A DNA stretch of 64,000 nucleotides from Oegoconia quadripuncta (GCA_949316235.1 OX438744.1:29322778-29386777), one strand, 5' to 3'. Counted from the first letter of the stretch, positions 35,901-46,524 are shown. Made by a program: numbers and translations. Notes: generated by a model not told the origin, from the sequence alone.

Positions 35901-38900
35901 TGCTGGCACAGCCTAGCGGATTGGAAATTTCAAAACGCAGTGGGCTAATGTCCGTATTTATCATACAAACACATGCCCCTGGCGGAATTCGAACCCGCAA
36001 CTTTTTTGGTGTAGCAGCCAGGGTTTATAACCACTACACCAAACAGGTATAGTATTGGGTCTTTAACTATGAAATTGGAGTTTTTTTTCTTCGTTAATCA
36101 TATTATTATGTACCAATTCCTGCGATTTTCAAAGCTATATCCAAATTTGTTTTTTATTTGGAAAATGGAATATTATTGCAAGGTTTCACATGAAATGTTT
36201 TTTTCAATTTCAGGGCTAAATCACATAATAAAAAAAAATTGAACAGAGCTCTTTTCATGTGCTTCCCATAATAATTTCTTAGATTCGCTGAAACTTTTAT
36301 AAAGCGGTTACTTTTAAAAATTAACGCTGCCTACACTTAATGTTATCCGATAATACACACAAAGTTTGGCTGAATTTGGATTTGCCGTTCCCAAAAAAAA
36401 AACAAAAATTTTGTATGGAGAAAACAGTCTTAATGAAATTCTTCATACAAAACGCCAATTTCATAGATAAAGACCTAATATTAATCATTAACCAGTTTGT
36501 AAAATCAGAAATATAGAGTTTTTGGGTGACTCGATATTTCTTGCCCGTCGGTGTAGTTCAAGGTCACATACTTGTCGCACTCGACGCAGTAGTGGTCTCG
36601 GCTATGTGAATGTTTGATGCTGTGGTTCTTGAGTTGCGAGGGTGACTTGAACGCCATGCCGCACTCCTGGCAGATTTGACGTTTCAACATTTTACCGGCT
36701 GACACTTCGCTTGGATGCCTCCTGTTGAGGAATAAGAAAATACCGTCAAGTGTCAATAGAACGGAGTATTTGAATAGAATGATATGACACATATTTATAT
36801 TTATGACTAGCTTTCCGCCCGCGGTTTCGCCTGCATGGAATAACTTTATTGCGGAAATTTGTTTATGCCGCAGGAACTACTCACTTTATCGGGATAAAAA
36901 TATCCTATGTCTTAATCCCGGGTATGTTCTACCTATGTACGAAATTTCATCCAAATCCGTTCATCCGTTTCGCCGTAATTGAGCAACAAACAAATAAACA
37001 TAAAATCTTTTATTTAAATTTAGATGGAAACGCGTTTGACCACAATCTCTCCTGATGGAAAGTCACAATATGGCTGAAGATGAAGCAAGCGATCTTAGTT
37101 ATGCCTATTCACCCTGCTCTTGAAGATCGCAAGGTTGTAGGATTCAGGAAAGACTGACGCCAGCAGGGAGTTCCATGCTTTGGCTGTACTGCATTATGAA
37201 TGAAGAGTCGAACCGCTTAGTGCGAATGTTCGGTGTTAACTAGCAGTGCTAGTTAAATAAGTAGGGAATTTCGGAGAAAAACTACTAGGCGCGGAGTTTC
37301 CATCCCTATTGGCTCCATTCACAATGCGAAGAGCCAACGAATTCCCTTGTCTTACGACGACTGACTTCCCAAAATCCTACAATCTTGCTATTTCCAACGC
37401 AACACTATCAGTAATTTCATAAAATCCAATTGGCATATTGAAGTGTGTTTAGACTATATACAGAAAACTTGGAGACTAAAATCGTTCCCAAATGAATTTA
37501 ATGTGAAAACCTTTGCTTTAATTTATATTTTAATCCCAGCAATACGTGTAACTATAAATTGAAAACCTACCGACACCGAGGGACTATAACAATGTCATCC
37601 AAATATACAAAACCAACTGCGTTAAAAGCTAACTATCCTCGAAACGGCTTAACCGATTACCACCAAACGTATCTCCGAACCATTTCGCAAACACAAAAAC
37701 ATTATAAAATCTATTGAGTCATTGCAGGCTACAATGCCACATACAAATATACAGACAGATATGAGCATGAAACCCCTCTTTGGTCTGGTCTGTGGGCTAA
37801 AAATGATCCAAGACATAATGAATCGAGTAAATAAATAAGTAGGTATCACTTCATGTTTTAGAAATATCAAGATCTCTGACGAAAACATTTCCAAATGATT
37901 AGTCTAAAATTACACTCACATAAGGAGATGCGCTTTCAACGCTTCTTTGCTAGAATATTCCTTTGTGCAAAACGCGCATTGCACTCTCTGCTTGCGCTTG
38001 TGCATGTAGGCTATGTGCTTCCTCATCGACACTTGCCGCCTGGAACGGAATGCTATCAATGAAATTTTGTAATGTTTAACAAAAATGCTATTAAATTATG
38101 CCAATACGATGCAGATAGACAGACAGATAAATAGTAGCGGACCGCCATTAATATAAATACGCGTTTGATCGTATTCAAACAAAATACATACGAGATATTA
38201 AATTACTTAGGGCTACATCAACATACGTTTATATCCAAGTCAATAAGAGCATAAATGACTTATGCAATCTTGTCTCATCCGGATCATAAACAGCCTTTAC
38301 ACGTTCTACTGTTGAGGCACAGCTTCCTCTCACTGAGTGAGCACTCGTGGCGCAGTCGCATTCGTTTTCGAATAGCGAAGTTAAAGCAATGTCTGCCGTG
38401 GTCATTCCTGGGATGGGTGAACGCTAGTGGCATTTTAATACGAGTGCTTCAGTGGGCACGTTAAATAGTCGGTCCCGTTGTTTTCAATTGAAGGCAGTTG
38501 TTAAGCCAAGTCGGTGGCCTACAGGGGCGGCTTAAAAACACTGATTGTCAAGATGACCACTAATCTGACATAAATTCACTAATGTGCTGTGGATATTTGT
38601 GAATGCAACCATACTTAGAAACAGACATCAACGCACATCTGTCAACACAAGTACATTTCCTACCCACTTCCCCTACCTTAGCCCGTTTCAGTTATAGTGT
38701 TACGTCGACAACCTTCGTACCCGGCGGTCAAGCTCGCGTTACAGCTTCCGTCCCGAGGCGAAATTCGGCATCTCAGCGTCTCCTAGAGACCACCCTCTAT
38801 CTCATCTTCATTCGCGACCGCGACATCTACGCGCTCGTTCCGTGCATATCATCTCCACACCAACCTGAAGACTTCGACCCTAACGCCGCCGTTAAGAACC

Positions 38901-41900
38901 AGCGCCCACGAAGTATACTAGGCAGGTCAGTCACAGGCTTTTCATTTTCCTATCATCTTTCCTCAACATGTGCACTAGGCCCGCTTGGTGGATTATGGCC
39001 CGTACCCTCTCCCAGTTTAAGGAATCTGTACCTCAACAGTAGGACGTGTAGAGCTGTTTATTCTTAATGTTTGTTTATAACCTGTAAGCTGTGTTTCATT
39101 ATCATCATATCAGCCACAGGACGCCAACTGCTGAACATAGACCTCCCAGATAGATTTCCAGAGCAACAGGTTGGAAGCGGCCTGTATTCAAGCTGTGTTT
39201 ACCTATCATTGTGCATCTTATTTAGGTAAGACTGATTAAATGGTTGTTAACCATTTGTCAAGCGACATCTGTTTTAGCTGACTTCACCCGACAGGTCTGA
39301 TAGGTTCGACTAAAGTGATGTGAATGGAGACAGCACATCGGGCGACCCTGGGGACACAAGTCGCTCGACAAATGTCGCTTAGTGGAGACGCGGCTTAGCC
39401 GATAAAATAAAAAATACACTCACTTGAAAACCTTTGAGCAATGAGGGCAGCTGTAATGGTAATAATCGTTGCAATGAAAAGCCGTGAAATGGTCCTTCAC
39501 TGTCAAACGACTAATGCGCGTCAGGTTGCATACGCTGCATTTGTAGCGTCTGCGACAAAAAAGCCAGTGTTAAATATGTATTATCATAATACGAATAGTA
39601 AATCAATATATCGGACACTTACACCAATCATCTAGAGCCAAAGTAAGCTAAGCTTCTACTATAGATACTCGATAACGGCGTAACATACATAAATATTTAT
39701 ATAAACATCCATGACTTCGAACCCGCAACCGTTGGTTTCGTTGACAGGGTCACTATCCACTACACCAAGCGGTCGTCATGGTGTATTACCAGGACCCTCA
39801 AAATGGTCTTGTTATTTTACATACATAACGTCACGGTTCATCCCAGATGGAATAGTCAGAGATATCCCAAACATTAGTTTAATGCTTGAATTGATGACCA
39901 TAGTTCCCCTTACGAAATCTACAAAAATGCACACGTGACAGGGGTGAGCCCATCGCCATTAAAACGTAGAAATCTATAAATGTTTTTTGGTTTGACAACC
40001 GGAACACAACAATGCTATTAACAATGCTGCTTGGCGGCAGGTTTAGATAAGATGGTGGTAGCAAGCCAGGCGGACATTTAAAATGCCCTACCACCAACCA
40101 AACCGAGTAGGTACTTAAAGTATTTTGATTGCCATGTATTTGTTTTCACTCAAGTTTACCCTAAGTAAGATTGAAGTCGAGCGTTAACTACATAAAAAGA
40201 TATGTGATACTTACAGACTGTGATACCTCTGATGATAACGCAACTTCTCTTCAGAATGTAACCGCTGCTTACAAATATCGCATTCGTAATCACCGTTGCT
40301 CTGAAAATTTATTAAAATAATAATTAATCATATTGGATGAAATGGTGAGAGGTGAACGGAACAATATGTGACCCACGGATGCCCAAAGACCTGTCGTAAT
40401 ATATGGATCGGAGTGCTGAGCCATGAAGAAGACGGTGAAAGAAAATTGCTTGCAGCGGAGATTAAGATAGATGAGCAGAGTGACGAGGTTGGATAAAATA
40501 AGGAACGAGTATGTAAGAGGGAGTTTATAAGTGGCACCTTGACAGAAAGGTTGAAAGGAAGCCGTATAGCTTGATATGGACTATGGACAAGTTATGAGGA
40601 GTGATGAATATGGATGTCCATGGTTGCGAAGGAAGAGACAGACCATGGAACAGATGGATAGGTTGTGTGAAGGGTGATATGAACGAAAAATGAATGAAGG
40701 GCGTGAATGAGGAGGTAGCTGCTGATAGAGGAGATTGGAAGAAAAAGACGTACAGCGCCGACCCCAAATAAATTGGGACCAGGGCAGGAAGATGATGATT
40801 TAACTACTGTTTCGCGTGGAAATTTCATCAAAATCGGTTCAGCAAAAAAAAATCGCCTATAATATATTAATCCAGGTGCTAAACTATTTACCAACCAAAC
40901 ATCCAAAGTCGGCGTCAATGTTGAAAGTAAATCAATCTACATTAATATCACTATAAACACTGACGCCGACTTCCAAAGATATTCTTTCATATACTAGAAA
41001 TAATGATAATTACGACAGTGAACATAGAAAATAAGTGATACGAGCGTTTCAGTAAAATTATTTTTTATTGTAGTGGCTGAAGTCGGTTGTCTTTTTATTG
41101 TAGTGGCTGAGTGTTTTTTAGTACGTATTTTAGCGTGTTTTGATGTTTACATCTGATTTTTTTATGACTCACTGGATACCCGTTTGACCCCAATCTCACC
41201 TGATGGAAAGTGACGATGCGGCCGAAGATACACGCGATCTCAGTAAATGCCTATTCACCCTGCTCCTGAAGATCCCAAGATTGTAGAATTCAGGAAAGAC
41301 TGACGCCAAAAAAAAGGAGTTCCTCGCATTAGCTGCTCGCATATGGTATAAATAGTTAATAGTACAGATCGAGTAATTTGTAAGGCAAGCCGGGGTTTTG
41401 GACTTAAATGAAGGTACGGCCACGGCTCGTAAGTACTTTTTTTGAGAAATCTGGTCACTGCGGTTCGCATTGATAAATTCGTTATTGGTATATTGGGGTA
41501 AACTTGCTTAGTCGACGTTCGCATTGTGAATGTAGCCAATAGGGATGGTAATGGTAGCTTTTCTGCGAAATTCTCTACTTGTTTAACTAGCACTGCTAGT
41601 TAACATACCGAACATTCGCACTAAGCGGTTCTACTCTTCATTCATAATGCGAACAGCCAAGGCATGGAACTCCCTTCCGGCGTCAGTCTTTCCTGAATCC
41701 TACAATCTTGGGATCTTCAAGGCATCTACTGAGATCGCGTGCTTCATCTTCGGCCACATCGTCACTTCCCATCAGGTGAGATTGTGGTTAAATACGTATC
41801 CAGTTAACCATAAAAAAAAGAGCTACAAGTTGTGCATACAAAAAACTAGTGACACAGTCTACATACCTCACTATGGGACTCCATATGCTTTTCGTAACTC

Positions 41901-44900
41901 GCTTTAAAAGTAAACCCTTTGACGCAATCCACACATTTGTAAACTGAATTTATATATTTCTTGTCCTTAGCCATTTTTGTCCGCTCTTCCATACATTGAT
42001 CCCTTGTTATGTGAATTGTTTCTATTTTAATATCTGCAAACATAGTAGTTTAATATATGAGTATACATACATATAGTCACGACCCTATTAACAAATCACC
42101 CCGGTCAAAGATTATTAGCGACACTATCGAATGGTGTAATCAACGGGTTCGATTCCTGGCTAGGAATATTGATTTTACACAAATCCAATGATACAGTTTT
42201 AGTTTTAATCAAAACCCATGCCCGAGACCCCTTTGAGTACTTTTCGCAATTCCTCCTAGTTTCGGATTTGGCTATGCACGCCCACTTGAAAAAATCAACC
42301 AATGTAGTCCTACTATCAGTAAAGTTTAGCTTATAAAAGTCCACTGGACATCTCCCGCTTTCGTCGCTTTCTATGGGAAATTTTGCCCTAATCGCCACGC
42401 TGGGCAGGCTGGTTGACGATCGCAGATTTTTCGGGAGCTCGCCCCAATAACGTTGCTGTATATCACTGGTGTGCTGGTGTTAGTATTTGGGTGTTCCAAA
42501 TATTAGTTTAATGTCAAATCAAATCAGAAATATTTTATTTCGTAAGTTATAAGAATAACGTTTGAAATCGCCATGACATACAGTTATCGCTTATTCACTA
42601 GACAGTCTCCCCAGAGAAGAACGAGCAAGAAACTCAGGGGTTGCTCTTTTTAAATAAGTCTTTAGTATTTTTAAATGATGACATCCCAGGTGGATGTCAT
42701 CATTTAAAAATACTAAGGACTGGCAACTTCGCGATTCCCGTAATTTTCCACCTTCACCGATAATTTATAATTTTTAAAAACAAGCTTTTAATATTCTATC
42801 ATGATTGTCATGTTTAACTTTCAAAACTAATCGTGTATACAAAATTTCTGATCCATGCTATTAACCGTTGAGGAAACGCCTCTTGCGGAGACAATCATAA
42901 ACTAACCGTGTTTGCAACTTTTCGTATCGATGTTATTAACCGCTGAGGGGTTCCCGTCGTGAGGAGACGATCCTGACTGCAGCACCGGTCCATTATATAA
43001 ATGTATTTTGTCATCAAAGACGAGTTTGCAAAATTTGTTGTTTCTTCACATTCTAACTCACCTTTAATATCTTTAAAGCCATTGGTGTCATGTGATTGCC
43101 TGCTCTTCTTCTTTTTACATTTCTCCTTCTTTAAAGTTTTCCTAAGACATTTTATTTTTATTCCTTCTGTTTCGAGTTCTTCTTTTAGCAGTTTCAATGG
43201 ATATTCATCTTCTTCTTTGACATATGATTCTAAATCTGCAAATAAGTAACAGATCTAAAAAATAGAGTAACTTCAATTTTGACCTGATTTTAAGTGTAGA
43301 TGAGGTCGAAGGTGGAAGCGTACTGACCCGGAAGCCCCAACAAATTTGGGGGACTGGCTATCTTATCTCTGTCAACTGGGACACAACAATGCCATTGACA
43401 TTGTTGCTTGGCGGCAGAGTTAGATAAGATGGTGGTAGCTAGCCAGGTGGACATTTAAAATGCCCTACCACCAACCAAACCGAGTACTTAAACATCTACC
43501 CCGCTGGGGATAAAACCCGCGACCTCCGAATCGTAAACCCAATGTTGTATACATTGAGCCACGGAGGCAGTTAAAACCTTCAATGATTTTACTAAGCTTA
43601 GAACATCACATTCATAAAATAGAATTACATTAAAATCAGACTATAAACATGGTATACAGGAAATATGTTAGAACGGGTATCATTTTCTATAAATTAAAAA
43701 CTTAGACAACCCCTGGGACTCTGGGAACAAACCAACTTTGTCAAAATCTTGGAACCCCTGAAGCAATTTCAATTAAACTTGACTAAGGGCATACGTATAA
43801 GGAATAAGGCAAGACATAATTTCAGAATGTTGCTTAAGTCTAGATATGCGCTTGAGCATAGTTAGAAGGAGATGCTGATATACAAGTTACATAAAGCTGT
43901 CCCTGTTTAACTGTCTTCAAGCGGAGATCTCTGCTTGAGTAACATTCTGTAATACATGCTTTAGAAACTAAGAACTATTACGCAGACACAAACTTTCGAA
44001 AAGACCCTGTTCACGCGAGTGTTAAATACCGCCATGACATTCAAAATGCCAAGGAAATTTTAATCCCTCGATAGGTAGGTTTTCAGGAAAGATTCCTAGA
44101 AACCCAGTTTCATGATATCCTTAACAAAATGGATAAGCTTTCATATTTTTAATTCCTTAATATTCTACCTGAAAAGGGTTGAAAACTGCCTGGCAGTATT
44201 TGGAAATTTCTGACAGTTTTCATCTCTAAAACATACCCTCATTGTCAACGTAATCTTCTAAATTATCCAACAAATCAGTCCCCTCCTCTTTCATCTCTAT
44301 TTTGACTTTAACATCGGACTGCGCCCAACCGTTATAGGTAACAAAGAATGATCCTTCTGTACTTGTCTCATTTTTGCCATTTAAGTTGACTGCATGTAAC
44401 AGCATCTCTGTTAGGTCAGTTAATGGTTGAACTTGCGATTTAATTGTCTCTAAAGTGGCATCTGTTAGCTGAAAACAAGAATTAATAAGATATAAAAACA
44501 TTTCTCCTACCTCCATGGCTCAATAAATGTATAAATTTCTCTCAATAATAAAATGAGAACGTAATGCTCACGTTATGAAAGTTTTCCAATAATATCTGAT
44601 TGCTTTGTACATTCTGTATGAAGAATTCTGCTTGCTCAGCTCTCCGTTTGCACAAGTAGCACAGCCAAATAAAGTCAACCTTAAAATGGTAAACAATAAA
44701 TACATAAGAATAATTCATTGCTGTTCAAGTACCGACTTATACTTTATTTGATAAATACATTCTGATAATCATAGTTTGAATACTAAAAACAAAAATAAAA
44801 TTGAAATTCCACAAGTTAGACTTAGCAAGGTTAGCACATCTTTTGTGGGACACAGCATACGGTTTTACAATAAAATACCAGAACTGTATTGAGTTTAACA

Positions 44901-46524
44901 GAGCAGAAATTGAAACACAACATTAAAGAAACTCTGTGCAAGAGGGGTTATTACAGGATAGATGATTATTTGGGCGATAAGGAGGTCTGGTGTTAGCTGG
45001 TCGTTATGTTAATTGCTTTTGTTTTGTAATATGCAATAAAAAATGTAATATTATTGTAAAGATGGAATCCAATTGAAAAGATGTGTTGTTGAGGTGTTTC
45101 TTGTTGCTTTTTCTCCCTAAGCATAACACCTTGTGCAGCGATGAAGTTTAAAAAAAATAACATGTTGACTTACAATAAGTGATATTGTTGTATCCTATAT
45201 TTTTGATTTTGATTTTACAGTTTTAAAATTATAATCCCAGGGATTATATAAATTAAGTTGCCATTTTAAGGTGCTCGATACAAAAGTTTTTGTAATTAAT
45301 ATTTTAGATCTAGTGTTGAAAGTAATTTTGTAGTCTTTTAAGGACTGGTAGGCAGGTGTTCCAGTGACGCTGGTATATCAGTCAAGCCCAATTCAACATA
45401 CTTAATATGCAACATGCATGCTGCATTATATTAAGTTTACACATTTAGGGCCATAATCTGACTCTTGATGTTAACAAAGTCAAAAATTGTTTATTTTGTA
45501 GTTACACTTAAAATAGTCAGATTATACATTTTTTATGCTACTGCATTTTTTTATGCACGATGGGTTCGTACTTGACCTCAATCACACCTGATGGTTGATG
45601 GATCGAAGGTGAAAGCGTTCTGACCCGGAAACCCCAACACTGAGGAGTACTGGCTATCTTATCTCTGACAACCGGAACACAACAATGCTATTAACATTGC
45701 TGCTTGGCGGCAGCGACATTTAAAATGCCCTACCACCAACCAAACCGAGTACTTAAACATGTACCCCGCTGGGGATCGAATCCGCGACCTCCGAATCGTA
45801 AACCCAATGTTGTTTACATTGAGCCACGGAGGCTTCTTCAAAAGGCATGTTTCCCCTAAGAAGAACAAGCCAGAAACTCGAAAGCTCTTTTAAAATTAAG
45901 TTGGTTTTTATATTACAAAAGGGACAATTTATTATACATTTTTAGCTTGTGGTATTCCACAATACCAGGATATTTCCTGGTATGTGAATAAGTTGGTTAC
46001 GTCCATGGATGATTATCATCCAAATAGTCAGATATTTTATAATATGCTTTCTTAATGAGTTTTGCTTTATAGTATCTTTAAATTTATTGAAAGGAAGATT
46101 TTCTACATCAACAGAACTTTATTTAAAAAACGTATGCATGCATAACCCTCTGAATGAATTAATGATTTTGCAGTGTGCTTACAGACCCGAAAGTTTATCT
46201 TTATTTCTTGTGTTGACATAATTTCAAAGTTAATTCTTAATTAAATAACTACTCAAAACAATAAATTGTTTCTGGTATGGTCTCCCTGAACATGATAATC
46301 CCTTGGCACTCATGGGATTATAACAAGTTAATGTATTTATAAATTAAAGAACTAGGGATCCCATCTCTAGTGACATTTCCCAAGATACAAAAGTAGAATC
46401 TTACCCGAAATACAGTTTTTAATGCCTCGTTTTGCACGTTATAGAAAAACAACTGTTTCTCCTCGTTTTTACATAGACATCCACAGCAGCAAGTCTGTTT
46501 TGTTATATCGTCTTGATCCTCCAT
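29731..46524 (-). CDS. Gene A: C2H2 zinc-finger protein with a ZAD-like N-terminus, 13 exons, 583 aa
   Basis: Exons: 46405-46524, 44572-44679, 44237-44468, 43062-43235, 41867-42033, 40215-40300, 39424-39549, 37920-38039, 36572-36721, 34976-35050, 33637-33748, 31712-31816, 29731-29907. All junctions are GT-AG and in frame (1752 nt with stop). The start ATG follows an in-frame TAA. Residues 12-50 carry a Cys cluster (CCCGCLC) and a CYLC pair, resembling an unusual ZAD dimerisation domain. Residues 80-240 are acidic, then lysine-rich. Eleven C2H2 fingers span residues 245-566; ten are canonical, finger 7 has a long His-His gap, and a TGERPY linker joins fingers 10 and 11. It is probably a nuclear sequence-specific DNA-binding regulator; targets are unknown. 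Confidence 0.92.
29925..30225 (-). mobile_element. SINE-2 interrupted by a small MITE (intron 12 of gene A)
   Basis: SINE-2 landmarks lie on both sides (ATTTCGGACACTTACAC and GATTCGAACTTCG); the MITE at 29995-30137 separates them. Confidence 0.8.
29995..30137. mobile_element. 143-bp MITE with TA target duplication
   Basis: Ends CAGGGTGAAATTTAATT and AATTCAAATTCACCCTG are inverted. TA flanks both sides (29993-29994, 30138-30139). The TA target is typical of Tc1/mariner-like elements. It is non-autonomous. Confidence 0.85.
30228..30832 (-). mobile_element. LINE-B 3' end, best copy
   Basis: An open minus-strand frame (30814-30467) encodes the last about 115 residues of a non-LTR reverse-transcriptase ORF, ending [20 protein letters not shown] then [13 protein letters not shown]. 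The 3' UTR follows to 30228. It is 5' truncated. Confidence 0.85.
30848..31434. mobile_element. Element Q copy split by a SINE-4
   Basis: The right arm of Q (CCAATACCTTCTATTTCAC, AATATGCC) ends at about 31085 and its terminus (ATTCATCCGGTATGTAC) reappears at 31412-31434, with SINE-4 between. Confidence 0.7.
31088..31411 (+). mobile_element. SINE-4, full-length
   Basis: The head GTCGCTGGCTCAGCGGTTAAG (A box) and GGTTCGATTCG (B box) is followed by a body with GTGAAGGAAAACATCGTGAG and a GATGATAATGATGAT tail. It is tRNA-derived with a LINE-D-like tail. Confidence 0.88.
31465..31659 (+). mobile_element. SINE-1 5'-truncated copy
   Basis: It lies in intron 12 of gene A, about 50 bp from the exon 12 donor. 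Confidence 0.85.
31712..31816 (-). CDS. Gene A exon 12 (rest of finger 9, start of finger 10)
   Basis: It encodes [16 protein letters not shown], then [17 protein letters not shown]. Joining to exon 13 restores an exact C-X2-C-X12-H spacing. Confidence 0.93.
31817..32279. other. Gene A intron 11 segment, nothing coding
   Basis: 31831-31862 is an (ATTT)n-like simple repeat next to the exon 12 acceptor. The rest is unassigned. Confidence 0.4.
32280..32480 (+). mobile_element. Repeat T, inverted copy
   Basis: GGTGGAAAGTCCCTTAGTCG and GACACCCACGGGATGAGACG match the complement of 8150-8278. Confidence 0.65.
32595..32725 (-). mobile_element. LINE-C 3' end
   Basis: It contains AGTCTCCCCAGAGAAGAACG in gene A intron 11. 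Confidence 0.7.
32825..33582. mobile_element. Element H copy containing a SINE-3
   Basis: ACCCGAC at the left, GTCGGGT at the right. The interior is interrupted by unassigned AT-rich DNA and SINE-3 at 33228-33501. Confidence 0.55.
33228..33501 (-). mobile_element. SINE-3, full-length
   Basis: A and B boxes at the right end (ACCACTACACCAAACAGG, GGATTCGAACCCGCGACC on the plus strand), body with CAGCGCCATCTAGTTCC. Confidence 0.88.
33637..33748 (-). CDS. Gene A exon 11 (finger 8 and start of finger 9)
   Basis: It encodes [19 protein letters not shown] and TNRVH, then [14 protein letters not shown]. Confidence 0.92.
33866..34512 (-). mobile_element. SINE-4 interrupted by a SINE-1
   Basis: 33866-33976 is the SINE-4 3' half and 34325-34512 its tRNA-like 5' half. 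SINE-1 occupies 33980-34312 between them. Both lie on the minus strand in gene A intron 10. Confidence 0.85.
33980..34312 (-). mobile_element. SINE-1, full-length, nested
   Basis: It has both ends and both Pol III boxes, and is the younger of the nested pair. Confidence 0.9.
34540..34809 (-). mobile_element. SINE-3, full-length
   Basis: It has the same landmarks as 33228-33501, with an internal (AT)n expansion at about 34659-34672. Confidence 0.87.
34976..35050 (-). CDS. Gene A exon 10 (rest of finger 7)
   Basis: It encodes [18 protein letters not shown], then KYLEL and a split Pro. The second histidine spacing is longer than canonical, so finger 7 may fold poorly. Confidence 0.88.
35094..35260 (-). 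mobile_element. SINE-3 fragment
   Basis: The body only, ACACACAGCGTCATGTAG and CCAGATGGTTGATAAAC, 44 bp from the exon 10 acceptor. Confidence 0.75.
35332..35725. mobile_element. Long inverted-repeat element FB2 with B-box motifs in both arms
   Basis: The arms are about 180 bp. Left outer end CAGGGCGTCCCACACC, right outer end GTGGGACGCCATG. The arms contain GGAATCGAACC (35480-35490) and the inverted GGTTCAATTCC (35568-35578), similar to a tRNA B box. It shares end sequence with FB3 (54037-54893) and has no ORF. Confidence 0.8.
35785..35950 (+). mobile_element. RTE-like reverse-transcriptase fragment
   Basis: The plus frame reads [20 protein letters not shown], a hallmark block of RTE-type ORFs in Lepidoptera. 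It is joined to a SINE-3 head fragment (35950-36045). Confidence 0.7.
36055..36478. mobile_element. MITE-1, copy 4
   Basis: Complete, between TA dinucleotides at 36053-36054 and 36479-36480. Ends TTGGGTCTTTAACTATG and CATAGATAAAGACCTAA. It lies about 90 bp from gene A exon 9. Confidence 0.85.
36572..36721 (-). CDS. Gene A exon 9 (end of finger 5, finger 6, start of finger 7)
   Basis: It encodes [20 protein letters not shown] and [17 protein letters not shown], then YYCVECD; the donor is GACAA|GTATGT. Confidence 0.92.
36808..37000 (+). repeat. Interspersed repeat I (copy 3)
   Basis: CTTTCCGCCCGCGGTTTCG to CATCCGTTTCGCCGTAATTG. Confidence 0.75.
37010..37390 (-). mobile_element. LINE-A fragment with an extra junction segment
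   Basis: 37010-37250 is the LINE-A tail. 37240-37390 holds GTTAACTAGCAGTGCTAGTT and ATCCCTATTGGCTCCATTC, which recurs inverted at 41520-41610. Confidence 0.75.
37920..38039 (-). CDS. Gene A exon 8 (rest of finger 4, most of finger 5)
   Basis: It encodes [13 protein letters not shown], then [20 protein letters not shown]. The donor splits Met (AT|GTGAGT + G) inside the His-X4-His spacer. Confidence 0.92.
38250..39190. other. Gene A intron 7 stretch with no recognised gene
   Basis: The plus frame 38603-39067 (154 codons) shows no known domain, and its codons look like non-coding GC-rich DNA. 39098-39190 resembles a LINE-D 3' piece. The rest is unassigned. Confidence 0.35.
39424..39549 (-). 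CDS. Gene A exon 7 (finger 3 and half of finger 4)
   Basis: It encodes [20 protein letters not shown], then [10 protein letters not shown]. The Lys codon AA|G is split before exon 8 supplies the finger 4 histidines. Confidence 0.92.
39596..39778 (-). mobile_element. SINE-2 copy with internal deletion
   Basis: 47 bp from the gene A exon 7 acceptor; head and tail present, about 50 bp of body missing. Confidence 0.8.
39900..40112. mobile_element. Repeat T piece fused to a SINE-1 piece
   Basis: 39930-39990 matches repeat T; 39992-40112 is a minus-strand SINE-1 internal fragment. Confidence 0.7.
40215..40300 (-). CDS. Gene A exon 6 (finger 2)
   Basis: It encodes [20 protein letters not shown] through HQRYHS; the donor splits a Leu codon (CT|GTAAGT + A). 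Confidence 0.9.
40345..40797 (+). mobile_element. RTE-like LINE 3' end (pseudogene)
   Basis: The plus strand shows frames with [30 protein letters not shown] and [15 protein letters not shown] ends with stops between. It ends in GATGATGATT. Confidence 0.65.
41160..41822. mobile_element. Two LINE-A tails in head-to-head orientation
   Basis: 41160-41345 reads LINE-A on the minus strand, 41594-41822 on the plus strand; the middle 41346-41593 contains the junction segment also seen at 37240-37390. Confidence 0.75.
41867..42033 (-). CDS. Gene A exon 5 (finger 1)
   Basis: It starts with the split Asp codon and [12 protein letters not shown], and ends with finger 1 ([10 protein letters not shown]...HMESH) and SE|GTATGT. 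Residues 245-265 hold the finger. Confidence 0.9.
42065..42305 (+). mobile_element. Element L, copy 1, with B-box-like motif
   Basis: It contains CGGGTTCGATTCCTGGCTAG (B-box match 42146-42156), CAGTTTTAGTTTTAATC and TCGGATTTGGCTATGCACGC. Related DNA lies at 49685-49850, 50690-50905 and 52190-52300. Confidence 0.6.
42513..42665 (-). mobile_element. LINE-C 3' end
   Basis: Tail AAATCAAATCAG and CTCCCCAGAGAAGAACGAGC. Confidence 0.75.
43062..43235 (-). CDS. Gene A exon 4
   Basis: It encodes [20 protein letters not shown] and then a lysine-rich run ([11 protein letters not shown]) that could act as a nuclear-localisation signal. Phase 1 in, phase 1 out; donor AAAG|GTGAGT. Confidence 0.88.
43286..43573 (-). 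mobile_element. SINE-1 copy, tail truncated
   Basis: It lies in gene A intron 3, about 50 bp from the exon 4 acceptor; its 3' tail is lost but the tRNA-like head is complete. Confidence 0.87.
43574..44236. other. Gene A intron 3, nothing recognised
   Basis: No repeat family or exon was recognised. Confidence 0.3.
44237..44468 (-). CDS. Gene A exon 3
   Basis: It encodes [16 protein letters not shown] to [10 protein letters not shown] plus one base, an acidic linker. Acceptor TTTTCAG|CTAACA, donor GAGG|GTATGT. Confidence 0.88.
44572..44679 (-). CDS. Gene A exon 2
   Basis: It encodes [20 protein letters not shown] and following residues, the second Cys pair. Acceptor TTTTAAG|GTTGAC, donor CATAAC|GTGAGC, both phase 0. 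Confidence 0.85.
44825..45090 (+). mobile_element. Decayed non-LTR ORF tail
   Basis: Plus frames resemble a LINE C-terminus ([21 protein letters not shown]) followed by an AT-rich 3' end. It is related to but distinct from LINE-B. Confidence 0.5.
45475..46235 (-). mobile_element. LINE-B interrupted by a SINE-1
   Basis: 45475-45545 and 45836-46235 are consecutive parts of LINE-B. SINE-1 at 45548-45834 separates them, in gene A intron 1. Confidence 0.8.
45548..45834 (-). mobile_element. SINE-1 nested in LINE-B
   Basis: Both ends are present, with an internal deletion of the AGATTTAGATAAGATGG region. Confidence 0.87.
46405..46524 (-). CDS. Gene A exon 1
   Basis: It encodes residues 1-40 ([20 protein letters not shown]...) and ends VFR|GTAAGA in phase 0. 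TAA ATA ATG upstream fixes the start. Confidence 0.88.

Noticed and set aside
38603..39067. 154-codon open frame on the plus strand
   Set aside because: No recognisable family, no fitting splice context, and it lies in an intron of gene A on the opposite strand.
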